64,000 nucleotides of DNA from Candidatus Altimarinota bacterium (GCA_028697205.1 JAQVFO010000006.1:17615-81614), one strand, 5' to 3'; positions 10,444 through 21,304 are shown, numbered from the stretch's first letter. Numbers and translations: made by a program. The notes: generated by a model from the sequence alone, not told the origin.

Positions 10444-12066
10444 ATGAATCAATATATAAGAATTGAAGAAGTAATACTAAATCTAAATGAAGATGAAAAC
10501 AATGTTTTACAAAATAAAACTGCAAAGATTTTATGAATAAAAAATGATGAGATTATAGAATTTAACATAATAAAAAAAGCTATTGATTCAAGAAATAAAA
10601 ACAATATCTTGTTTGTTTATATAGTTGACGTAAAAATAGAAAATCAAGAAATGTACTTTGAAAAAAATAAGAAAAATGAGAAAAATATAATAAGACATAA
10701 AATAAGATTTATTGAACCGTTCATTTACAATATAAATAAAATAAATTCATCAAAACTAAAAAAAAGACCTATTGTAGTATGAACTTGACCTAGTTGACTT
10801 TTTTGTTGATTAGCCTTAGCTTTAGCTTGAGCAAACCCAATTATACTTGAGAGATGAAGCCGTGTTGAAGAAAGAGTTGTTCAAGTACATAATTTTTTCA
10901 CAAAGAGAGAATTAAACCCAAATTCAAATGTACAATTTGGTGAATGATGAGCTTGAACTTTTTCAGACTGAAAATTATACACATTGGTAAATGATCCTAG
11001 AAGTAAATTTATCTTTGAAGAATTTGTAAAAGCATGAGCTCCAAAAGAAATACTTTATAGTGCAAGACCTCATATATGAACTGATAGACTAAGATGAGTA
11101 GTTAGAAATATGAGAAAAAAAATCATAGAATTATGATGAGAAATCAGATTTGATACATTGATGACAGATATAATTGTAGTAGATTGAAAAATAAAATGAG
11201 TAAAACTTCAAAATTGAGATACACTTGAAACAAATGATTTAGTACTTTGAATCGGACATTCAGCTCGTGATACTTGTGAAATGTTATATAATAGATGACT
11301 AGAAATTATATGAAAACCATTCGCAATTTGAGTAAGAATCGAACATCCAAGAGAATTAATTAATAAATCCCAATTTGGTGAATCATGTAACAATATAAAA
11401 CTACCAACTGCAAATTATAAATTAGTAAGCCATCACGAAAAAAACAGAAGCGTTTATAGTTTCTGTATGTGTCCTTGATGACTTGTTGTAAACGCAAGCT
11501 CTGAAAAATGAAAACTCACTGTAAATGGGATGAGTGAATACGCACAAAATTCTATAAATTCGAACTCAGCTCTACTAGTAAATGTAATGACATCAGATTT
11601 TTGAAGTGATCATCCACTTGCTTGAATAGAATTTCAAAGATTTTGGGAAGAAAAAGCCTTTATAGAATGATGAAGCAATTATGATGCTCCAGCTCAACTT
11701 GTCTGAGATTTTTTAGCTTGAGTTCCTTCAAAAAAACTTTGAAGTATAGAAACTACATTTAAACCAAATCTAAAAATGACAAGTATAGATAAGTGTTTAC
11801 CAGAGTTTGTAACAAGCGCTTTAAGAGAGGCAATTCCACTTCTTGATAGAAAAATAAAATGATTTGCACACAAAGATGCAATACTTATTTGAATTGAAGC
11901 TCGTACTTCTGCAGTTGTAAGATTTGTAAGAGACAAAGATACATGTGAATCAAACATAATTTGAGTTTATCCTAGTTGAGAATGAGCTTGATACGCTTGA
12001 TGAATCACATCATCAGCAATTGATTGACTTATAGTTTCTGAAAGTTTGATTAAAAAGTATAGCTAA
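10444..12066 (+). CDS. FAD-dependent oxidoreductase (COG2509-like)
   Basis: 540 aa. Residues 1-105 are a helical/beta N-terminal domain typical of COG2509 proteins; then comes a dinucleotide-binding fold PIVVGTGPSGLFCGLALA (GxGxxG, two of the Gly encoded by TGA) with an acidic end of strand 2 (IILERGSRVEER). Further conserved pieces are QFGEGGAGTFSDGKLYT, CMCPGGLVVNASSE and the C-terminal GVYPSGEGAGYAGGITSSAIDG that closes the FAD site. COG2509 enzymes are usually annotated as uncharacterised FAD dehydrogenases. The gene is monocistronic and its last codons overlap the stop of the convergent peptidase gene. Confidence 0.85.
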
Positions 12067-12626
12067 ATTTTATATTTCCTTAATTCTTTTCTAATATCTT
12101 TATAATCAGGACAAAATCATTCAACAAGTTTCCAAAACTTGTATGAATGATTTTTTTCTTTTAGATGACAAACTTCATGTATAACAACATATTCTAAAAA
12201 CTTATAAGGAATATGTAAAAGTTTTGAATTTAAAACTATTTTCTGATCGTGAGTACAACTCCCCCGTTTTGATTTAAGAGTTTTAATTGTCAGTTTCTGA
12301 AAAGAGATACCTAAATCTAAAGAATATTTATTTAAAATTGGTAAACTAAAATCATATAGTTTTTGTTTCAAAACTTTTTCACAAATTTTTCATTCACAAA
12401 CTTGATTTTCTCAAAAAATCACAACAAAATCATCAGAAAAACATTCAATTTTCTGATGATTTTTTTTATTTAATTTTTCTATTAAAACTTTTCATTTTTC
12501 TAGAAGAATTTTTTCAAAATTTTTGTCATTTTTAAATCTAATTGGAATAGAAAGTTTTAAGATTCAATCATCTCATAAACGAACATATCCATGTTTTATT
12601 TTAGAATACTTTACTTGAAAATCCAT
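12063..12626 (-). CDS. YgjP/M48-type zinc metallopeptidase-fold protein (DUF45)
   Basis: 187 aa. The C-terminal half matches the YgjP family: the [K/R]WGSC segment (written here with a CGG codon at 12264-12266), VLNSKLLHIP, then HEVCHL (HExxH zinc site) and NHSYKFWKLV with the third ligand His. With CGG read as Arg the invariant Trp of this motif would be lost, which is one of the arguments for CGG=Trp. The gene converges on the FAD oxidoreductase and the two stop codons overlap. Cellular substrate unknown for the family. Confidence 0.85.
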
Positions 12627-12631
12627 AATTA

Positions 12632-13309
12632 TTATTTATTGTCAGGCATACTACTTTTCAATTTATTCATTTGTTCTTGTAAATCTCATAAATTTGAACC
12701 ATTCATCATATTATTTTGAAACTCTTCCATATCTACAAAATTTATTCCATCAGGAAGTTTAAACATAGAATCATCAGCTATCCATTCACTACATTTATTG
12801 TATGGAATTTGTTCTAAATATTGTGACATACTTTTTGTTTCTTCAGTATTTTCTGGAGCTTCTTGAGCTGGTTCTTGAACTTCAGTAGATCATGTTTGTA
12901 CTTTCATTTTTAAAGCAGGTCAATTAGTTCACCATACATAAGTATATTCTCAATCACTAATCATATGACTTTCACTATTTCATGCTTCATGAGTTACAGT
13001 TGAATCCATTCTCATTTTTGGAGCAGCAATATATACAATCTGATCTATTTTTCATCACTCTTGTTCTGTTTGTAGTATACATTTAATGCTTCAAATCTTT
13101 CACTCAACATATCTTTGCCATAATGATAAATTGCTTGAATCCATATTATCAACTCATTTTTGAGTTTGAACAAATCAAGTATTTGTTTCTCAAGTACTTG
13201 CCAAATTCTCACTTGGAGCCTGAGTCTTTTGAACATTTAGAAAAAGAAGAGCACCAACTAAAACTACAGCAACAGCACCTCAGATATAAGGATAATATTT
13301 TTTATTCAT
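12632..13309 (-). CDS. Membrane-anchored secreted protein of unknown function
   Basis: 225 aa. An N-terminal membrane helix (GGAVAVVLVGALLFL, residues 10-24) anchors an external domain with two cysteines (CILQ and KCSEW) that could form a disulfide. The middle reads like a lipoprotein-localisation-type beta sandwich (IVYIAAPKMRMDS..., YTYVWGTNGPALKM) and ends in a linker plus helix. Five bp separate it from the downstream peptidase gene, so both are probably one transcript. No specific family recognised. Confidence 0.6.
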
Positions 13310-13382
13310 ATGAAAAAAGTTATGAAATAAACTTTCTTATTATATACTTTCACTTCAGTTTGTAAATAAAAAATTGGATTAA

Positions 13383-13412
13383 AAAATCCTTTGGATTTTA
13401 CCAAAGGATTTT
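13383..13412 (-). terminator. Terminator of metK
   Basis: Minus-strand stem AAAATCCTTTGG / CCAAAGGATTTT (arms at 13401-13412 and 13383-13394), 6-nt loop and a following T-run, 4 bp beyond the metK stop. Confidence 0.8.
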
Positions 13413-13415
13413 AAA

Positions 13416-14540
13416 CTACATCAATTTTTTAAATATATCTACACTATCAAGAGCTTCCCAACTTACATCATTTCTTCAAAAGTGTCAATATGAAGCTGTT
13501 TTTTGAAAAATTGGCCTTTTTAAATCAAGCTTTTTGATTATACCATTTTGTGATAAATCAAAGTTTGATTTTACTGCTTCAATTATTTTTTCTCTTGCAA
13601 CTTTTTCAGTTCAGAAACAATCTACAAAAATAGAAACAGGTTCAACAATTCAAATAGCATAAGAAAGTTGAATTTCACATTTATCACAAATACCTGAAGC
13701 AACTATATTTTTTGCAAGATACCTAGCAATATAAGCTCAACTTCTATCAACTTTTGATGGATCCTTCCCAGAAAAAGCTCATCCTCAATGTCTTCCAACT
13801 CATCAATAAGTATCAATTATTATCTTTCTTCAAGTTAAACCACAATCTCATTTAGGTCATCAGATTTCAAAAAGTCATGTAGGATTTATATGTAAAATAG
13901 TCTTTTCATCAACTAGATTTCACAATATTGGCTTTATAACTTCATTTATTATTCATTTTTTTATCTCTGATTGAGTTATATTTTTTCTATGTTGATTTGA
14001 AATTACAACAGTATCTATTCTAACTATTTTTCAAGCATCATACTCAACAGTTACTTGTGTTTTCCCATCTGGTAATAAGTAAGGTAAAGTTCAATTTTTT
14101 CTAACTTCTTCCAATTTCTTTGCTAATCTATGTGCAAAATAAATTGGTGCAGGCATATATGTATCTGTCTCATTTGTAGCGTAACCATACATTATTCCCT
14201 GATCTCAAGCTCATCATATATCAACTCATTGAGCTATATTTGGTGATTGTGTATTTATAAGCAAATGTACTCATACATCATTTCAATTAAAAGAAGCTTC
14301 TTCTTCATTGTAACCTATATCACAAATTGTTTTTCTAACAACTTCATTATAATTCACTTTTGCTTTTGTAGTAATTTCTCCTGATACAATTACAGTTCAA
14401 GTTGTAACTAAACTTTCACAAGCAACACGAGAGTTTGGATCCTCACTTAAACATGCATCAAGTATAGCATCACTTATCTGATCACACATTTTATCAGGAT
14501 GCCCACTTGAAACTGATTCAGAAGTTATATAATATCTCAT
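13416..14540 (-). CDS. metK: S-adenosylmethionine synthetase
   Basis: 374 aa, normal length. It carries the MetK signatures: [18 protein letters not shown] at the N-terminus (His and Asp in the ATP site), [17 protein letters not shown], and the P-loop-like [19 protein letters not shown] near the C-terminal third. It makes SAM from Met and ATP. The ATG follows directly on the terminator arm of the upstream SAM riboswitch, without a Shine-Dalgarno sequence, so expression should fall when SAM is abundant. Monocistronic, with its own terminator downstream. Confidence 0.97.
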
Positions 14541-14560
14541 AAAAAAAACGGTAAAAAAAT

Positions 14561-14592
14561 AAATCTTTCCTCATACTTCAAAGGAAAGATTT
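14561..14592 (-). terminator. Riboswitch-controlled terminator before metK
   Basis: Minus-strand arms AAATCTTTCC and GGAAAGATTT (14583-14592 and 14561-14570), loop of 12 nt, then ATTTTTTT. The 5' arm can instead pair with GGAAAGATAT of the riboswitch P1 region, giving the antiterminator alternative. Confidence 0.85.
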
Positions 14593-14618
14593 ATAAAATT
14601 TCTATTAAATTTAATAAT

Positions 14619-14722
14619 ATATCTTTCCTCTTTATAGAGGTAGGAATTAGCACCATAGCATAAAACGCAGGTTGCTGGGGTAATACAAACGAGCCTATTC
14701 TCTCTTACCCAACTCTTGATAT
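14619..14722 (-). promoter_or_regulatory. SAM-I (S-box) riboswitch
   Basis: On the minus strand all hallmark S-box pieces occur in order: P1 5' strand ATATCAAGAG, TTGGGTAAGAGAGAATAGGCTCG, CCCCAGCAACC, GGTGCTAATTCC (14643-14654) and GAAAGATAT closing P1. This is the classical SAM-binding aptamer, and it sits upstream of metK. The overlapping downstream terminator provides transcription termination when SAM is bound. Confidence 0.95.
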
Positions 14723-14783
14723 TTTTGTTCTTTAAAAAGAACGAACATAGATTATTTATTTATTTTGAAAATGCAAAAGTTTT

Positions 14784-15113
14784 TTAATCCTTTTCTTCCA
14801 ATTTCTTTTTTAGTTTATCATATTCTTTCTCATCTATTTCTCATTTTACTAATCTTTTTTTAAGGATTTCTAGTGGAGTATCAAAAGATTTTGCTTTACA
14901 AGAATCATGATTTAAATTTTTGCTCATCATGATTGCAAAATAAACTACAAAAGATAAGAAAATTATAAAAATAATGAATCAAAATCACATCCCAAAATAC
15001 CCTAATCACTCTTCTCACATCATTCCATATCAACCATAATAATAAGCTGATGTTGAAAGATTTAAAATGAAAAAAGCAATTATTCAAAGTACTAAAGCTA
15101 TTATTTTTTTCAT
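14784..15113 (-). CDS. SHOCT-domain membrane protein
   Basis: 109 aa. A hydrophobic N-terminus, a Gly/Tyr/Met-rich loop (YYYGGYGMMGEEGLGYFGMG) and a second helix (GFIIFIIFLSFVVYFAIM) are followed by a C-terminal SHOCT helix pair: SFDTPLEILKKRLVKGEIDEKEYDKLK, matching the family pattern. SHOCT domains are small oligomerisation modules at protein ends. Located upstream of the metK riboswitch on the same strand. Function unknown. Confidence 0.8.
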
Positions 15114-15216
15114 AATTTTAAATTTAGAAAATAATATTACTTTCATAATATACAAATTGAGTTTAAATCAAGTTTAAAAACAAATACCTTATCATAAAAT
15201 ATTATCAAATAAACTA

Positions 15217-15244
15217 TTGACTTATAGTAATTTATTATTATATT
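15217..15244 (+). promoter_or_regulatory. Promoter of the 15274-16535 gene pair
   Basis: TTGACT (15217-15222), 16-bp spacer, TATATT (15239-15244), 29 bp before the ATG. The same TTGAC(T/A)-N15-17-TATAAT layout recurs at several genes in the window. Confidence 0.6.
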
Positions 15245-15273
15245 TCATAAACTTAAAATAAAAAAATATTAAA

Positions 15274-15876
15274 ATGAATTTAAGTGACCCCGAACTTAAG
15301 CAAATTTGTCATGATATCGCACAAAGATTTCAAATAGAACCTACAACTAGTTTTATTGAAGATTCTAAAATATGTGTACTAAAGATTTTGGACTGACATA
15401 TAAATGATGAAGTTGGTTGAGTTGAAAATATAAGGATTAAAAAAACAGAATTTTCTCAAGATGATATAGAGTTTCAAGCTAAATTAATTTTATGATATTT
15501 AAATATAGATTTTGAATACACAATTGCTAAGCTTTATAAAAATTTTAAATCATTATTACAAAATGATGAACTAAGTGTATTTAATCAATTATCAGATATA
15601 TACAATGATTATCACTTGTCTGAAGTTCAAAAATACATTGAAGAAAACTGATTATCAAAAAAATTTGCTTCTATTTCTCCTATACATAATTTAATCAACT
15701 GATTAATTGATTGAAAAGATATGCTAGATTTAATGCAAAAAGAATTAAATAATAGATGAGATGAAATTAACTTAAATCACTTTAATTACAATCTACAAAT
15801 TATAAAAGAATTCTTAGAAAAGTGTGTAATTACTTTTTTACAAAAATTCACTGAATCGCCAGAAAGTATTTCTTAA
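15274..15876 (+). CDS. Hypothetical protein, 200 aa
   Basis: A soluble, mostly helical protein starting MNLSDPELKQICHDIAQRF, with about ten TGA-encoded Gly. No signal, membrane segment or known motif. The repeated INGLIDGKDMLDLMQK-like helices suggest a helical-repeat or adaptor protein. It has its own promoter and is followed 26 bp later by another orphan on the same strand, with which it likely forms an operon. Not recognised. Confidence 0.6.
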
Positions 15877-15902
15877 AAAAAATAACATTTAAATTCTAAA
15901 AT

Positions 15903-16535
15903 ATGCCAGTTACATTAAGAAGTTTATTAGATACATCTCATAAAATAGTAGAACAATCATGATTAAGTGATAATAATGATGTTTTTTGAGAATGAATTAC
16001 AAATATTATTGACAGAATTATATGAGACTGAATCATAGAACAAATATGATTAAAATGATTACTAAAAAGTTGAGAAAAAATCACATTTGAAGATGATAAA
16101 GTCGTGAATAACAATACATTGTTATCTATGTATGCTGAGTTTGAAATGGAAGTAAAATGATGAGATATATTTGCAAATTTTTGAGAATTAATTGATGAGG
16201 AAGATTTAGAAATATTTAATAACTTATTATCTATTTATTATGAATATCTAGAAGAATGAGTTGCAAAAGAAATAAAAAAATCATGATATCTAAAAAAACT
16301 TAAAAAAAGTTCTCCATTATATAAATTATTTGTTGATGTATCAAATTGAAAAGATATAACTTCTTCGATGTTAGAAATACTAAAAAATAATTGAATAGAT
16401 ATAAATATAAATCCAAAAGTAAATAGACCACCTGAAGTTGAAAAATGTATAAGTGATTTTAAAGCTTATATGTTATGATTGATTAGCACTCCTGAAAAAA
16501 CATTTATGAAAGAAACTTCAACTTATCTTAATTAG
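15903..16535 (+). CDS. Hypothetical protein, 210 aa
   Basis: A soluble helical protein (MPVTLRSLLDTSHKIVEQ...) rich in TGA-encoded Gly. There are no membrane segments and no motif known to me. Second gene of a two-gene unit; its TAG stop overlaps the end of the convergent 16528-16878 gene. The start is the only ATG near the beginning of the frame. Function unknown. Confidence 0.6.
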
Positions 16536-16878
16536 GAATATTATACACGATAAAATGTTTTGTAAACATTCTTCAAGTTACTATTTTTTTGTTTCAATAT
16601 TTATCTTTAAATACATATCAGGCTCACATTTGTTCTATAAAAGTGTAGCCTTTTTTAAACATAAAAACTTCAAGTCTTTCAACTGAATATGAATTATTTG
16701 TAAGATACTTATCTTCAACTATATTTGAAAAACCTTCATCGGCAAATGGAATAATAAGTACTGCTTTAGCAACATATAAAGGGTTTCATTCTTGAAACAA
16801 AACTCATCTAAATACTATCAAAAAAGAAACACAGTACAAAACAATTATTGCTACAAGTATATAAATTGATTTTTTCAT
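16528..16878 (-). CDS. Membrane-anchored hypothetical protein, 116 aa
   Basis: 116 aa with one N-terminal membrane helix (SIYILVAIIVLYCVSFLIVF) and a small basic/aromatic external domain (YSVERLEVFMFKKGYTFIEQMGAGYVFKDKY in outline). It converges on the preceding gene, with the 3' ends overlapping by 8 bp, and lies 10 bp after the GIY-YIG gene on the same strand, with which it is probably co-transcribed. No family recognised. Confidence 0.55.
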
Positions 16879-16888
16879 AATATAATAA

Positions 16889-17152
16889 TTAAAAAACAAA
16901 TTTCACTCCCCTAATCAACGTCTCTTTGTCTTCCTTTTTCAACTTTTTTATCTCATTTTCTCTTTTTCTTACCTCACTCATAGTTTCATAAGTTTCAAAA
17001 TAGACAAGTTCAACTGGTCTCCTTATCTTTGTATAATGTGCTCATGACTTCAAATTATTGTGCTCATTAAGTCTCTTTTCTATATTATTTGTAGAGCCTG
17101 TATAAAGAGTATCATCAGCACATTTTAGTATATAGACTGTCCGAGGAGTCAT
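16889..17152 (-). CDS. GIY-YIG domain protein (UPF0213/YhbQ family)
   Basis: 87 aa, the whole length of a stand-alone GIY-YIG module. Motifs: VYILKC (GIY strand), LYTGSTNNIEKRLNEHN (YIG strand and the catalytic Arg helix) and YETMSEVRKRENEIKKL. The protein starts M-T-P-x-T-V-Y with x encoded by CGG (17141-17143); E. coli YhbQ begins MTPW, so CGG sits on the family's Trp. Members are small nucleases or nuclease-fold proteins of uncertain role. The gene lies between the metallophosphoesterase (27 bp upstream) and the 116-aa gene. Confidence 0.9.
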
Positions 17153-17179
17153 AAGTTATTGATTATTTGTTAAACTTAA

Positions 17180-18274
17180 TTATTTTAGATTCAAAACTAC
17201 TATTTCAGGAGTATTTCAAACTCTCATTGGAGGTCACCATGTCCCTATACCATTTGTAGTATAGAGATTGTAATTATCTTTTGTATAAAGTCAGTAATCT
17301 TTTCACTTATAAAGTAAATTTGTGATGTATCAAAATGGCCAAATTTGTCATTTATGAGTATGGCCTGAAAGTTGTAAATTTATACCAAAATCTGAAAATT
17401 CTTGTATATAAACTGGTTCGTGATAAAGTAGAATTGATGATTTATCTTTTGTAAATCAAGTATTTTTAAGCTTTTCAAAAATACCATCAATATTTAGTTT
17501 CCCATACCTATCTTTATAGTTTACTCATACAATTTGAACTCAATCTACATCTACAAACTCATCTTTTAACTCTTTTATCTTTGTTTTTTGCAGTATTTTA
17601 TCTACTTCTGTCATTCATAGATAAGTTTCATGATTTCAATTTACATAATATATATCTGATTTTATTGTATTTATATAATCTGCCAAATGATCTAAACTAC
17701 CATCACTTCAATCAAGTAAATCTCAAGTTATAAAAACTATACTTGGATTTAAGTCATTTATCATGTTTACAATTTTTTCTAGATATCATTCTCTAATAAT
17801 TGCTCACAGATGCAAATCTGAGATAAAAACTACTTTTTTCTGTTTCCATACTTCTGGTAAGTTTTTTATTTTTATATCCACATTTTTAACTACCGGATTA
17901 TTTGCATTGTAAAGTCAATATCAAGTAATTAAAAGTGTTAAAAATATGATAATTATTCAAACTATTTTTAAATCAAAACTTATGTGAAATATTTTAAATA
18001 TTCATAAAATTAACAATGATATCAATGAAAATATAAACAGATAAGAAAGAGCTCAAAGCCATAAAGAAGATATATAATAATAAGTTCTTACAAAAACATT
18101 ATTAAAAATATGGACAAGTATAGACGCTAATACAAAACTAACAGATAAAATGAAAAACAAAACAAGAAGTGAAATTTTATATTTTGTTATTCAAAAAAAT
18201 ACTATTAAAGAGTAATAAACTATAAAATGAGAACCTAAAAGTATAGTAAGAATAGCCAAAATAAAAATTGACAT
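17180..18274 (-). CDS. Membrane-anchored calcineurin-like metallophosphoesterase
   Basis: 364 aa. Four N-terminal membrane helices (residues ~1-135) precede a metallophosphoesterase domain with every metal-ligand motif: ISDLHLG (DxH), GDLLDG (GD), NGNHE (GNH) and SGHTHKGQIWPF (GHxH). This matches the YaeI/YkuE group of membrane-bound phosphoesterases acting on lipid or nucleotide phosphates outside the membrane; the true substrate is not visible. First gene of a probable minus-strand unit with GIY-YIG and the 116-aa gene. Confidence 0.88.
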
Positions 18275-18361
18275 ACAAACAACTTAAAATCTAAAATTTA
18301 GATTATTTTACTTTTTTCTATTCATATATCAATTTTTTTGGTTAAAAATCTATTTAGATAT

Positions 18362-18390
18362 TTGACACATAAAAAAATGTATGTTACCAT
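18362..18390 (+). promoter_or_regulatory. Promoter of the 58-aa membrane protein gene
   Basis: TTGACA (18362-18367), 17-bp spacer, TACCAT (18385-18390), 34 bp before the ATG. Confidence 0.6.
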
Positions 18391-18424
18391 TTAAATACAT
18401 TATTTATAATATAACTTTAAAAAT

Positions 18425-18601
18425 ATGTTTATACTTAGAAAAAAATCAAACTATGATATGTTACATTGGGTATTGTTTCTAGCTTGTGCTTTTACTCTTA
18501 CTTTTAAAATTGTTGAAACTGCATCTAGTAAAAGTATGGCTATTTTTGCTTATCAACCAGATTTAGCTCAATATTCAACTTTTGTACAATTTTTCAGCTA
18601 A
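18425..18601 (+). CDS. Small membrane protein, 58 aa (paralogue of 26720-26914)
   Basis: 58 aa, starting MFILRKKSNYDMLHW with a basic N-terminus, one membrane helix (VLFLACAFTLTFKIV) and a C-terminal tail ending QPDLAQYSTFVQFFS. It contains no Gly. The 64-aa product at 26720 shares RKKxN, LxW, TLTxKI and P[DE]LAQYSTxV in the same order, so the two are clearly homologous. It stands alone between its own promoter and a strong terminator, which supports it as a real, separately expressed gene. Function unknown. Confidence 0.75.
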   Translation: MFILRKKSNYDMLHWVLFLACAFTLTFKIVETASSKSMAIFAYQPDLAQYSTFVQFFS

Positions 18602-18611
18602 TATAAAAAAT

Positions 18612-18643
18612 AAAAAAAAGTCCTATAAAAAGGACTTTTTTTT
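18612..18643 (+). terminator. Terminator of the 58-aa gene
   Basis: 13-bp stem AAAAAAAAGTCCT / AGGACTTTTTTTT (18612-18624 and 18631-18643), 11 bp after the stop. Confidence 0.85.
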
Positions 18644-18712
18644 AGATAATATTATTGCAAAAGATATAAAAGATATATAATAAATTTACTTTAATTTTTA
18701 ATTTTTCAAAAT

Positions 18713-19681
18713 ATGCTTTGAGTTGTAATTCCTATACTTCTTATAATTTTACCTTTGATTATAATATCTATTTGATGATCTGCTTGAATTCTACCAGCTA
18801 TCATATTTGATATATTTTTGATAAGTTTATCAGTAAGAATAGTAAAACCACAAACTGTAAAAACTGTTGAATTATTTTGAAAATATAATCGTATACTTAG
18901 ATCTTGATTAAATTTTATTATTCCAATCTTTGAAACTACAAAAGAACAAGTTTTATATAGAATAAACTTTTCTGTAGATGTAGATTGAGTTACTAGTGAT
19001 AATGTAACTGCATATATTTGATTAAACGTTATCTATTATGTAGAAGATGATAAAGATGATACTGAAGAAGGTTCTATATATAAATCAGTTTATAAAATAA
19101 ACGACCAAAGAACAATGATAAAATCTACTATCGACCAAGAACTTAGAGCTATGATAGTAACTTTTAATCATAAAGAAGTTTTTGGAAAAAGAGAAGAAAT
19201 TGGTATGGATATAGAAGTAAAATTAAGAGAAAAATTATCAAGTTTTGGTTACAAATTGGATTCTATCCAAGTTAGAGATGTAAAACTTGATGCATCAGTT
19301 ATGACAGCTATGAACAAAGTAGTTGAATCAGAAAAACTAAAAGAAGCTGCAATGAATCAATGAGAAGCAGAAAAAATAATGCAAGTAAAAAGAGCTGAAG
19401 CAGAAAAAGAATCAAAGATATTATTATGACAAGGTATGGCAGGACAAAGAATGGAAATTGCAAGATGATTTAAAGAATCAGTTGATATGATAAAAATGAC
19501 AGATAATACTTTAAATGCTGCAAAAGTACTTGAATTTCTACTTGATTCTTCTAGAATTGAAACTCTAGGTAATATCTGAGATAATCAAAACACAAAACTT
19601 ATCTATCTAAATGAAGATATGGAGTGAAGAAACTCAAGAGCTAGAGAATCAAAGCTTATAGCAGGTAGTGATATAATGTAA
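18713..19681 (+). CDS. SPFH/Band 7 (stomatin/prohibitin-like) protein
   Basis: 322 aa. Two short N-terminal hydrophobic stretches lead into a Band 7 domain: TVELFGKYNRILRSGLNFIIPIFE, SVDVDGVTSDNVTAYIGLNVIYYV and the helical VRDVKLDASVMTAMNKVVESEKLKEAA, then the typical EAEKIMQVKRAEAEKESKILLGQGMAG coiled coil. SPFH proteins form membrane-bound cages or microdomains. A stretch in the middle uses GGT for Gly more than TGA. It is followed by a zinc-ribbon membrane protein that may be functionally linked. Confidence 0.92.
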
Positions 19682-19692
19682 TAATAATTTAC

Positions 19693-19718
19693 AAAGGCTA
19701 GTATAAAAACTAGTCTTT
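19693..19718 (+). terminator. Weak hairpin after the SPFH gene
   Basis: AAAGGCTAGT / ACTAGTCTTT (19693-19702 and 19709-19718), one G-U pair, short T-run. Confidence 0.5.
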
Positions 19719-19743
19719 TAGTTTATACTTAATTTTTTAAATT

Positions 19744-21300
19744 ATGTTTGATATAATTTCATTTATAAGAGAAAAAATATTTAGAAGATCTAAACTAACA
19801 AGTGAGTTAGCATGAGAAGAACTTTCAGAAAAACAAACTACAAAACTATGATATTTTTTACTTTTTTGTATGTTTGGTGCAATAATGACATCAGCTCAAT
19901 GGACCCTAAGTATAATAAAGTGAATTCCGGATTCTCCAACAAATATACCTTACTGTATAAATAATGTAATCAATGCATTTGATGAAAAAAATAACAGTAA
20001 TTACTATTCTTACTGAGATTATAATTGATACAATTATTCTTATAACTGATATAATGACTGTCAATTAACATCTACAAACCCTAAATTTGATTTCACAACT
20101 GAATACAACAATTTATTAAAACCATATGAAGAAATAAAAAATTATAAAAATTTATTACAAACATTAACTTCAAGTAAAACAACTCTTGAATATAACCAAA
20201 AAAACTCTAGGGAAGATTACAATACTTCCCTTGCCGAAAAAATAGCAAATGAGAAATCTTGAATGTATAATACAAATGATATACAAAACAAACTTCAAGA
20301 TAATCAGTCACAACTTCAATCAGTAGAGTCACAAATAACAGACTATACAAATAAAATAAAAGATATTCAAACAACTTATAAATCAGAAGTAAGTAATTTG
20401 ATACAAAAATTAGATAAAGCTAATAGTGATTATAGAACAGCTTATTTGTTGTATAGACTTTATGTTGCTATACTTTCATTTATATTTTCTATAGTTGTAT
20501 TTACTATACTTTACAAAATTTATGTAGCACAAAAGATAAAAAATAGTCCTCATACTATTATATTTTCTGTGGCAACTTTTGCTTATTGACTTATTTTAAC
20601 TCAGATATCAGCAATGTTTATCTGGGACATAATTCCACATAAATTAATTGAATTAATACAAAAATTATTTAGTCTTTTTACTCCTTTAGTATATTTAGTA
20701 CAATTTTTATGGCCTGTTATAATTATTGCAATATTTTGATTTTTAGTTTATAAAATACAAAAAAGACTTTATTCACCAAAAAACGTTTTAAAAAGATTTA
20801 TATCAGACAGAAAATGTCCTAATTGTTGAAATAGTGTTGATTTCACAAAACCTTTTTGTCCACTTTGTTCACACGAGATACAAATACATTGTCCTCATTG
20901 TCATGAATTAACTTTAAAATGAATGCCATATTGTTCAAATTGTGGAGGAAAACTTCCAGAACACGATATAATCTCGTACTCAAATACAAAAGTTTTTGAT
21001 GATACTTTGAAAAATGAACTAGAAGATATAAATATAAATGAATTTAGTTGAGTAAGATTTATTCCAAACGAATGAAGTGCATTTACATCAACTAGAGAAA
21101 ATATAGTAAAAGTATCTGCTTATATGATAAATAAATTATGAAAAACTAAATTTGAACCAAATGAATTTTTGCCATATTTAGAAAAAATTGAAGTACATAT
21201 AAACAAAGATTCTTTAAGTAAAAATGAATTAAATAGAATTTTATGAAAAATAAAATCATGGATAAAATCATGATGAGAAGTAAAAATGATTAAAAAATAA
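19744..21300 (+). CDS. Membrane protein with coiled coil and double zinc ribbon
   Basis: 518 aa. An N-terminal membrane helix (about residues 40-62), a Tyr/Asn/Gly-rich external loop, a long coiled coil (about 115-225), then about three membrane helices (roughly residues 230-345) and a cytoplasmic double zinc ribbon: CPNC, CPLC, CPHC and CSNC pairs. The C-terminal ~110 residues are a soluble domain (FSGVRFIPNEGSAFTS...). Directly downstream of the SPFH gene. The exact family is unknown; domain order is visible in the sequence. Confidence 0.7.
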
Positions 21301-21304
21301 AATA

